Source: Lachnospiraceae bacterium
GTDB taxonomy: Bacteria > Bacillota > Clostridia > Lachnospirales > Lachnospiraceae
Reading direction: 5' to 3'
Length of the DNA: 64,000 bases
Assembly: GCA_024692955.1 (NCBI GenBank)
Contig: JAILLW010000117.1
Location: forward strand, 1 to 64,000
The notes beneath the pieces are model-generated. The model was given only the letters and a program-made list of their open reading frames with translations, was not told the origin of the DNA and did no database searches. Shown in pieces: positions 46,650-57,300 of the stretch. Position 1 is the stretch's first letter. The number at the start of each line of letters is the position of its first letter. Made by a program: the position numbers and the translations under genes.

Positions 46650-47720
46650 ATGCAAAATCCGTTTACAACGACTTTCAGTAAAATACCGGACAGTACTTAT
46701 ATCGCAACGGATCAGGCATCTGCCATAGTCGAAAACTTCAGCTTTGATCAGCCTTCGGAATCCGTTTACAAGATAACCGGTGTGCGTGGTTCCGGGAAAA
46801 CGGTTCTGCTTGCAAAGATAGAAGAAGAATTCAGCAGAGAGGAAAGGAAAAAGGAAGGATGGCTGGTGTACAGACTGACTCCTGCCAGAGATATGATCCG
46901 GCAGCTTGCTTCCTATCTTTATAAAGAAAGCTTTATAAAAGAAAAGTTTACGAGCAGAAGTCTTAATTTTTCGGCGAGTGTACTCGGAACAGGAGGTGGA
47001 ATAGGCCTTTCAGCGCAAAAGAATGAGGATCTGACGGATCCGGGAGTAGAGTTGAATGAAATGCTTCGGATATCAACAGAAAAAGGGAAAAAGATCCTGC
47101 TTGGTATTGACGAGGTAGCTAAAACTCCGGATATGATCGTATTCGCTTCAGAATTCGGAATGTGGCTCAGGGCCGGATATTCAATCTACCTGGTATGTAC
47201 AGGGCTTTATGAAAACATTGAGCAGATATACAATGTAAAAAATCTGACCTTTTTCAGACGTGCGACTACCGTAAAGACCGAGCCTTTGAATCAGATCCGA
47301 ATGTCAGAAATGTACCGAAAAAAACTGGGTATAGATGCTGTCATTGCAAGAAAACTTGCCAGTATCACAAAAGGATATCCGTATGCCTTTCAGGAACTTG
47401 GGATACTCTGCTTTTCCAAAGACAATAAAGAATCCTTCGATAGTATTATCGAGGATCTGAAAAGTGAATTGTTTTCATATTCCTATGAAAAGATCTGGGA
47501 AGAACTGTCGGCTGAGGACAGGGCCATGATAAAGATCATCATTGACAAGGAAGAATACAAACGCGAAGAAATCCTTGAACGTATGAATAGGCCGGCAAAT
47601 TATTCCGCATACAGAGACCGTCTTGCAAAGCGCGGCATCATAAAGACAAGACAGGGATATATTTCACTTGCGCTCCCTTTCTTTGGAGACTATGTGAAGG
47701 ATTACTGTTCCGACTGTTGA
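46650..47720 (+). CDS. AAA-type ATPase (STAND/archaeal-ATPase-like) with C-terminal winged-helix-like region
   Basis: VYKITGVRGSGKTVLLAKIEEEF Walker A; KKILLGIDEVAKTP Walker B; C-terminal EELSAEDRAMIKIIIDKEEYKREEILERMNRPANYSAYRDRLAKRGIIKTRQGYISLALPFFGDYV. Confidence 0.85.
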   Translation: MQNPFTTTFSKIPDSTYIATDQASAIVENFSFDQPSESVYKITGVRGSGKTVLLAKIEEEFSREERKKEGWLVYRLTPARDMIRQLASYLYKESFIKEKFTSRSLNFSASVLGTGGGIGLSAQKNEDLTDPGVELNEMLRISTEKGKKILLGIDEVAKTPDMIVFASEFGMWLRAGYSIYLVCTGLYENIEQIYNVKNLTFFRRATTVKTEPLNQIRMSEMYRKKLGIDAVIARKLASITKGYPYAFQELGILCFSKDNKESFDSIIEDLKSELFSYSYEKIWEELSAEDRAMIKIIIDKEEYKREEILERMNRPANYSAYRDRLAKRGIIKTRQGYISLALPFFGDYVKDYCSDC

Positions 47721-47796
47721 CAGTTTGTAGAATGGGCGGTAAGTTAGAAAAAGAGGCGGGATTGGGCCCGCGTTTTCTAAAGAAGGGGGAGATACC

Positions 47797-48162
47797 ATGG
47801 CAGAATACCGGATCGGCGAAATGGAGGCAAAGTTCGCGAATCTCATCTGGGAGCAGGAGCCCATCGGGACTGCGGCACTCATTACTCTTTGTGAAAAGAA
47901 TTTCAACTGGAAACGCACCACGACCTATACCGTTTTGAAGCGGCTCTGCGACCGGGGGCTTTTTAAACTGGAAAATGGCACGGTCACGGCGAACATCGGG
48001 AAAAAGGAGTTTCAGGCCCGCCGCTGCGAGGAATTCGTAAAGACAGCCTTTGACGGATCCCTGCCGGCTCTGGTCCTCGCTTATACTGCGAAGAATAAAT
48101 TAACAAAGAAAGAGATCAAGAAGATCAAGAAGATCCTGAACGCGATCGGGGATTCCGACTGA
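47797..48162 (+). CDS. BlaI/MecI/CopY-family transcriptional regulator
   Basis: RIGEMEAKFANLIWEQEPIGTAALITLCEKNFNWKRTTTYTVLKRLCDRGLFKLENGTVTANI. Confidence 0.88.
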   Translation: MAEYRIGEMEAKFANLIWEQEPIGTAALITLCEKNFNWKRTTTYTVLKRLCDRGLFKLENGTVTANIGKKEFQARRCEEFVKTAFDGSLPALVLAYTAKNKLTKKEIKKIKKILNAIGDSD

Positions 48163-48224
48163 AAAGAAGCGGATCGTACGGATTCAGCTGAATATTTGTA
48201 AACGGAGATTTTAATCTCTTATTT

Positions 48225-48273
48225 GGGCATTATGTCGAAAATGATATTTTTTGACATAATGCTCTTTTTTTTG
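48225..48273 (+). terminator. Rho-independent terminator
   Basis: GGGCATTATGTC...GACATAATGCTC followed by T8. Confidence 0.85.
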
Positions 48274-48368
48274 GTTCTTTCAGCCGATATAATTATTATG
48301 TGATATTATTCACAAAATCGGGTATTTGATATAGAAAACACATCAGTCAGAACAGTCAGGAGGACACT

Positions 48369-51300
48369 ATGAGCACGAAATGGAATCGTATGACAGCCCG
48401 TATCATGGCCGCATTGCTGGCATTACTTCTGGTTGCGGAGGGCGCCCTGCCGTCCTTTGCGGGAGAATTTTCCCCGGAAGGTGCCGGATCGGACACCTAT
48501 GAATCGGAAGGATCCGTACTTTCGGAAGAAACGGAATCTTTTGAGGAAGGAACGGACACGGATCCGGAACGGACGGATGAGGAAGAAGACCTGCCCGGGA
48601 GCCCGGAGAATGAGGATCCGGACGAAGATATCAACGATCCGGATATAAATATAACCGGAGATGACCCGACAGAAGATGCCGGTCTGATCAGGGAAGAAGA
48701 GGCCGATCCCGGGAAAGAGTTCGGGATTTATGAAGATGACGGCGACGATTTCATTCATGCGGAGAACGAAATCATAGAAGAGACCATGACCGAGATCACG
48801 GAGGATCATGCGGAAAGCCTCAAAGACGGAGAGGTCGCATCCGGCAACTGCGGCCTGAAAGATGAGGCAAACAGTTTTCATGAAGAAGATGTCGTATGGT
48901 CCGTAACGGATCTCGGGGAGGCGGGATATCAGCTGACCATCGAACTTGCGGAAGGCGTAGATACGTCCGTTAAGTACACGACCTGTGAGAATTCTTCTTA
49001 TGGGAGTCCCTGGTCTTTCTACAACCAAAAGATCAAAAAGCTGGTGATCGGAGACGGGATCAAAAAGATCGGGAAATATTCCTTTTACAGTATGCAGAAT
49101 CTGACCGAGGTGACCTTCGGAACGGATGTCACCGAATTCGGGAACAATCTGTTTCAGGACTGTAAGAGCCTTCAGACCATTACGCTTCCTGCGGGCCTGA
49201 CTACCGTTGGAAGCTGCATCTTCGAGGGCTGTACCGGGCTTACTTCGATCACGATCCCGGAATCCCTGACCGGAATCTCAAACGGCATGTTCAGCGGCTG
49301 CAGCAAGCTTGCGACCGTAAATATGCATGACGGGATCACTTCCATAGGGGAAACCGCGTTCATCTCCTGCTCCGCACTTACTTCCGTTACGCTCCCTTCC
49401 GGCCTGGAAACGATCGGAAAGCAGGCTTTCCAAAGCAGCGGTCTGACTTCCGTAACGATCCCGGCCGGCGTAACAACGCTTCCGGAGAAGGCGTTCTATT
49501 ATTGCGGAAGCCTTGCTTCTGTGGCATTCGGCGTGGACGAAGAAGAAAACTACGGGATCGAAACCATCGGAGATTATACTTTCTCGAACTGTTCGTTACT
49601 GTCCTCGATCACGCTTCCTTCTTCGGTCACCACGTTAAGAAGCTATGCGTTTGCCTATAACGGAAAACTGACGGAGGTAAACCTCAACGAGGGGCTTCTG
49701 ACCATAGGGGAAGGCGCGTTCAAATCCTTTAAAGCGGCCTCTCTCACGATCCCCTCTACGGTTACGACGCTCAATAATTATGCGTTTTCTTCCAATTCCC
49801 TTCTGACAGAGATCACATTTGCGAAAAACGCGGAAGAAAAATGCGCGCTTACAAAGATCGGCCAGTATGCTTTCGCCGATGCGACAAAGCTTACCGAGAT
49901 CACGCTCCCGGCTTCCGTAACGAATATCGAATATCCAAACATCTTAAATGGCTGCAGTCTGCTTGCGCATATCTATGTGGAAGACGGAAACACGGTCTAC
50001 AGAAACCGGAAGGATGCGCAGAATGTTAAGGACGGAGTGGTTTATAAGATTGACGGTGATACCGAATCTCTTTATATCCGTCCGCCTGCTTTTACCGGCT
50101 GTATTATGCCTTCCGAGGGAACCGTGACGCTGACGAAGGATTACTTCAACGGCACGGATGTTACGGAAGTCGTATTGCCCGCTTCCATAAAAACGATCGA
50201 TTCGAACGCCTTTGACGGCTGTACGAAGCTTGCTTCGATCACGTTCGCGGAAGGCACCGTACTTGAGACCATCGGCAGTTATGCATTCAGGGGATGTACC
50301 GCGCTCGAAGCGATCGATCTTCCGCCCTCACTTAAAACGATCAATTCGTCGGCCTTTGAGGGCTGCAGCCGTCTGGCCGCAGTGACCTTTGAAACGGACG
50401 AAGAAGAGCACTTAAGCCTCACGACCCTCGGTTCCTATGCCTTCTATAAGTGCTCTTCCCTTGGCTCGATCACGCTCCCGGGAACGATCACCCGGATGGA
50501 CGGAAATGTATTTCAGGCATGTACTTCTCTTGCGTCGGTAAATTTCGGCGAAGGCTGGAGCCTTACGATCATAAACGGAAATACCTTCAAAGGCTGTACC
50601 TCCCTGACCGGGATCACGATCCCTGACTCCGTGACGGAGATCAAGGACAACGCCTTTGACGGCTGTACCGGGATCACCTCTCTCAACATCCCCGGAACCG
50701 TGACGAAGATCAACGGCAGCGCGTTTAAAGGCTGCAGCGGGATCACGACCCTGACGCTGAATGACGGGCTTACCGAGATCGGATATTATGCATTCGAGGA
50801 CTGTACCGGGATCACTTCCCTTACCGTTCCGAAGACCGTAACGAAGATCCTGGGCGCGGCATTTAAGGGAAATACTTCACTTGCGACACTGACCTTCGCA
50901 AAGGGCGATGACGGCACCTGCGCACTGACCGACATCACCGGCGGACAATCTTTCGGCGGCACGGCGCTCACGACGGTTACGATCCCCATATCCATTGTTA
51001 ACCTTACCGATTCGACCTTCCAGAACTGTGCCGAATTACGGGCGGTCAATATCGAAGAAGGCGACCCTGCGAATCCCAAGTATTACAGCATAGCCGGGAT
51101 CGTCTACCTGGTGTCGAACAATACGCCGTTTATCAAGCCGGCGAAGGCGGACTTAAGCCAGATGGTCATCCAGGAAGACCCTGAGGGGATCCTCCGAAAA
51201 GATTACTATAAGGGAAATACTTCGATCACGGAAGTTACGATCCCTGCATGGGTCACAAAGATCGAAGCGGAAGCCTTCAAGGGCTGTACCGCGCTCAAAA

Positions 51301-54300
51301 AGGTGAAATACGCAGACGGATGCAAACTTGCGGCGATCGGCGCCAATGCGTTTGAAAACTGCACCTCTCTTGCCTCCTTCACCTGCCCGTCCACCATAAA
51401 GGAAACCGGGATCGGAAGCTATGCCTTCAAGGGCTGCACTTCGCTTGACAGTGTAACCTTATCGAAGAATATGACCAAGATCGCCAGCTATCTGTTCCAG
51501 AACTGCTCTTCCTTAACGAGCGTGAAGATCCCCGCGGGCGTAACGCAGATCATGTCATATGCGTTCTCCGGCTGTACGTCTCTTGCTTCGGTGACCTTTG
51601 AGGGTACGAGTGCCCTTACGGAGATCCAGTGGGATGCCTTCGAAAATACGGCTCTTAAATCGATCACCCTGCCGAAATCGCTGACAGCGCTTGACCGGTC
51701 GGCATTTTACAATTCCGCTTCCCTCGAGAACATCAACATCGAAAGCGGGAACACGGTATATTACAGCGAATCCGGGATCGTCTACAAAAAAGCTGACGGC
51801 TCCGTTTATATCACACCGCCGAAAAACCAGCATAAGGACGATACCAAAACCGAGTTCACCTCCGCGGACGTTCCCGCGAACGCGACCACGGTCACGATCC
51901 CGAAGAATATCCGTGTGATCAAATCCGGCGCGTTTAAGAACAACAGTAAAGTAAAAACCGTAAAATTCGCCAAGGGAAGCAAGCTCACGACGATCGAGGA
52001 ACAGGCTTTCTGCAGGGCGAGCAGTCTCACTACGATCAAACTGCCTTCCGGACTTAAAACGATCGGATACCGGGCATTTTATGACTGCGACGCCATAAAG
52101 AGCATCAAGATCCCCGCCACCGTGACCTCGATCGGGACGGAGGCTTTCTCGAGCTGCGCCAAGCTGTCTTCCGCGACGATCAACTGTCCGAATACGGGGA
52201 ACAAGACCTTCTACAGCTGCGGAAAACTTGCGACCGTAAAACTCGGCTCCGGCGTAAAAACGATCGGCGACAGCTGCTTCTATAATGACAGTTCCCTGAA
52301 GAAACTGACGCTTAACAAGGGTCTTACCTCGATCGGCGAAACAGCTTTCTACTGCTGTACGAGCCTTAAGTCCGTAAGCATTCCCGCTACCGTAACGAGC
52401 GCAGGGATCGGCACATTCAATAGCTGTACGAATCTGGCTTCCGCGACGATCCCCGGATCGCTTACGAGCATTCCGAACAGCATGTTTTACGGCTGCCGTT
52501 CCCTGAAAAAAGCAACGATCCAGAAAGGCGTGACCACGATCGGCCCGTCGGCGTTTTCCACGACCCTGCTTCCTTCCGTCAGCCTGCCGGATACAGTGAA
52601 CTTTATCGGAAATAACGCATTTAAGGATTGTATGGTATTAAAGAGTATCCGGATCCCCGATAAGGTGACCTTTATCGGAACGAGTGTCTTTGAAGGCTGC
52701 GCTTCACTCGAAAAGTTCTCGTGGCCGGCCTCGATCACATCGATCCCTTCCGGAACGTTCCGGTACTGCAGCCGGCTTTCCGAGATCGTTCTGCCGGAGG
52801 GCACGGCTTCGATCAGCGATTATGCCTTCGAAGGCTGCACATCGCTGAAGATCCTGAACGTTCCTTCCACCGTCAGCTCGATCGATGTGCTGGCTTTCAA
52901 ACTGGACAGCGCTCTCGAGGAGATCAATGTGGCAGACGGAAATGCGACCTATCTCTCCGTAGACGGGATCCTTTACCGCCGTACGGCAGCAGGAAAAGAA
53001 TTTGTCTACTGTCCGCTCGCCTGGAACAGCTCCGATACGCTGACCCCTCCGGACGGCCTTAGTTCGATCCCGGCGAAAGCGTATTACGGGAATAAGACGA
53101 TCGTGCACCTCGTGATCCCGGCTACGGTGACTTCGATCGGAGAATCCGCTTTCGAAAACTGCACCTCGCTTCGGACCGTGACCTTTGAGGCAGGCTGCCG
53201 GCTGACTTCGCTTCCGGCATCCGCTTTTTCGGGCTGTATCGACCTTAACACCGTATCGTTCCTCGGAGATACTTCCGTCACCTCCTTCGGTAATTACGCT
53301 TTCTATCAGTGCGCGGACCTTACGGAGATCCGCTTTGAGAATAATTCGACGGATATTGCCGTCGGAAAGGAATGTTTCTATCAGGACTATGCCTTTACGG
53401 GTATTTTTGAAGGGAAAGAGCTCGCTTCACTCGGAGATATCGGTTACGGTACGTTTTATCAGTGCAGATCGATCCGCGACCTCAGGATCGGTGCCTCCTG
53501 CGAAACGATCGGAACAACGAGGAGTGAAGATGCGGATGCCGATGTCTTTGCAGGCTGTGAAAACTTAAGGAGCTTTACGGCGGATGACGGAGGCATATTC
53601 TCCGCAGCCGACGGCGTTCTTTTCCGGGAAGACTGGGATGACGGAGAATTCTCCGTAACAGGGCCCACCCTCTTTAAATATCCTTTCCAAAAAGCGGATG
53701 AGGAATATACGATCCCGGAAGGGACGGTGGCTGTTGCGAATTACGCGTTTGCAAACTGCAAAGAGATCGTATCCGTTACGCCGTCCGAAGAACTTGAGAT
53801 CATCTATAAGCGGGGATTTTATCAATCATCCGTTGAGGAATTTGACTTTGAAACCGCGGGATCAAGTCTCCGCGTGATCGATGTCGCGGCCTTCCGCGGA
53901 TGCAGTTCGCTGAAGAAAGCAGAGTTGGGAGAAAGCTCGATCAGGGTCCTTCAGGGAAGCGCTTTTCGAAACTGCTCCCGGATGCAGGAAGTGATCCTTC
54001 CCGAAGATCAGATGACGGCGATCGGATCCTATGCATTCTACGGCTGCAGCGCGATGAAACATATGAATCTCGATGATACGGTCACCACGATCGGGGACTA
54101 TGCCTTCAACAGTTGCGGAAGCTGGCTGGATGTCAGGATCCCGCAGGGACTTACGGGATCGATCCCGAAATATGCCTATGCCTACTGTTACAAGCTGAAG
54201 ACGTTGGAATTCCCGGCAGGCGTCACCTCGCTCGGCGATTACGCGTTCTATTACTGTAGCGGTCTGGAAACCGTAACCATTCCGGCCACGCTCAAATCGA

Positions 54301-57300
54301 TCGGGGAAAGATGCTTCTATGACTGCTATGGGATGACGGAACTTACTTTTGCGGACCGGAGCGAGGGAGAAAACCTTTATATCGATGACTGGGCTTTCCG
54401 CTACTGCTCCAAACTCACGCAGGTGAAACTCCCTGAGAAACTGACCTCGATCGGAAGCGAGGTTTTCGGGGACTGTTCGGAACTAAAGCGGGTGGAGCTT
54501 CCCTCGACCCTTGCTTCGGTCGCGAATAATACCTATATAACGATAAACGACAGCAAGATTTACGGGAGTTATATGTTCCTGAATGATTCGAAACTGCGCC
54601 AGTTGATCGTCCGGAATCCGGCGCTGAACCTGAAGGATAACGCCTTCTACAGCACGAATTCCTCATCGGGTACGCAGACGGTCTATGTTTACAGCAGTAA
54701 GTATGAGGATCCCGAAGCTGCGGATCCCATCGAAACCGTGATATACCGTTATTGCGGGAACAAGTCCTCAGGTAAATATGCGCTCACCTTTGTGGAGCTG
54801 GAGGATCTTGATGATGAAACTGCGGATCCCGGATATGAAAATCCGGATCCGGTCAACCCGGACGATCCTTCGAGCTATCCGAAGAGCGGTGTGGTCAAAG
54901 CTGCCGACAATGCTGAGATCTGTTGGGCTTATGATGAGATTACGAAGACCGTCACGATCTCGGGAACGGGCGCCATGCCGGACCGGTCGACCGGCTGGGT
55001 AAATGTAGACGGAGTGCTGACAAATATGGAAGCGCAGACGATCCCGTGGAAATACTATTACGGAAAGGTCGCGGAGCATCTTACGATCGGAGAAGGAATC
55101 ACCGGGATCGGCAGTTATTGCTTTAACAATATGACGGCTCTAAAAGATGTTTCCCTTCCGTCTACGCTCGCATCGATCGGGAATTATGCTTTTTACTGTT
55201 GTTCATCCCTGACATCCCTTGTGATGCCGGCCGGCTTAAGATCGATCGGGAGTGACGCATTCTGCGGCTGCACCTTACTTACATCCTTCACCATGAATGA
55301 AGGACTTGAAACGGTAGCTTATGATGCTTTCTATCAGACGCGGATCACGGAGCTTCATCTTCCTTCGACGCTGACCGCGATCAGCCCCGATGCGCTGAAC
55401 TATTGCTTTTTAACCGAATCGGAGGGAGGGGACTACATCTCCGCGCTGGAGACCGTGACGGTGGCGGAAGGAAACCGGTATTACCGGGTAGAAGACAATG
55501 TCCTTTATCGGATCGAGAACGGAAAAGAGACCCAGATCTGGGGAAGGCTCGTCCGGAAAATGGAGATTGACGGAGAAGAAACCGATGTGCTCTATATCCC
55601 CGCTTCCTATCAGATCGCTTATGAAGACAGTAATCTGGATCGTTCCTACCGGTACGCGAAGGTCACCTGCATCATCGTGGACGAGGATAATCCTGTTTAC
55701 AGTACGGATGAGGATCACACCGCGCTCTACAGCAAAGACGGAAACATCCTTTATATGGTCCCGTATGATTATGAAGGGGAATTTACGGTTCGGGAAGGGA
55801 CCAGGATCATCGGCGAAAATGCCATGAGGAGCCGAAGCGGTATCACGAAAGTGAGCTTCCCGGATTCCGTGACCGAGATCCGGGACAGCGCGATGTATTA
55901 CTGCACTTCGCTCCGGGAAGTCAAATTCAGCGCTTCCCTTTGGAAGATCGGTTATCAGGCATTCTATAACTGCAGCTCCTTAAGGAAAGTGACGCTCCCC
56001 GAAGGGATCGCAGAGATCGGGGATTCCGCGTTTTCAACCTGTTATGCTTTAAGATCGGTGAATCTCCCCGCAACGCTTACCTCCCTCGGAAACTATGCGT
56101 TCGCATACTGCGATGAGCTTCGTTCGATCGAGATCCCGGGGAGCATCGGAACGATCCGGGAAGACTGTTTCTACAGTGATGACAGTCTGGATGACATCAG
56201 GATCGGGGAAGGGATCACCGAGATCGGGGAATGGGCCTTCGGCTATTGTACTTCCCTCGAGCGGATCACGCTTCCGGAGAGCCTGCGTTCCATCCGGAAC
56301 AATGCCTTTTCCTACTGCAGCAGCCTTGCGCGTGTCGAGATCCCTGCGAGCGTGGATGATATCTATTATTCGACTTCGACTTCCGGGAGCACGAACTATT
56401 ATTATTCTCCTTTCGAATGCTGTGCCTATGAACTGACCTTCTACGGCGAGAGAGGCTGCTATGCGCAGAGCTGGGTGGAGAATAATGATATCAAGTATCA
56501 ATCCGGCACATCATTATACATACATAATGCATCCTTCGTGACCGGTGTTCCGGCGAAATACCTGATCACCTATGTCCTTGATCCGGATGAAGGAGAGCAG
56601 AATCATATCGCGAATCCGGCTTCGTTCCGCGCGGAAGGAGAGGTGATCACCATTTATCCCGCAACGAAGGAAGCTTCAACGGAAGCACCGGACGGCTATG
56701 AATTCGGAGGATGGTATACCGATAAGGAGCTGACCGAGCGGGTAGAGAAGATCATTCCTTCCGCAGACCGTCACAGCTTTACGCTCTATCCGGAATGGCT
56801 TCGGAATAACCGGGTTTCGATCGAGACCGAAGAAGGAGGTGTCATCGTGCTCGTGCCGAACGGAAGGAGCCTTTCCGATGTGGGCTATCAGCCGGTTTCG
56901 GAAGACGGGAAAAGATCCGCAGGTCTTGTCTTTGCAGATAATGAAGATCTGGCCTTCTCCCTGAACGCACCCGTTTATGAGGATCTTCAGCTGAAAGCGG
57001 TATTTGTATCCGCGGACGAAGCACTTACAAAGGCGCCGTTCTCCTCAGTCGAAAGCGGCGAGGTACCCGTCGGGATCGTGCTCTCGCTTACAAGCGATAC
57101 GCCGGATGCGCATATCTACTACACGATTAACGGCGATGAGCCGCTTGACGCGGAAGGAGAGGCGGCCGAAGATGCACTCCGTTATAAAGACCGTATCCTC
57201 CTTACGGAAGATGTCTTTGACGGCGGAGATACCGTGACCCTGAAGGCCATGGCGGTAAAGAAGGGTGCCGTAAGCGCGATGTCCGTATACGAATACCGTC

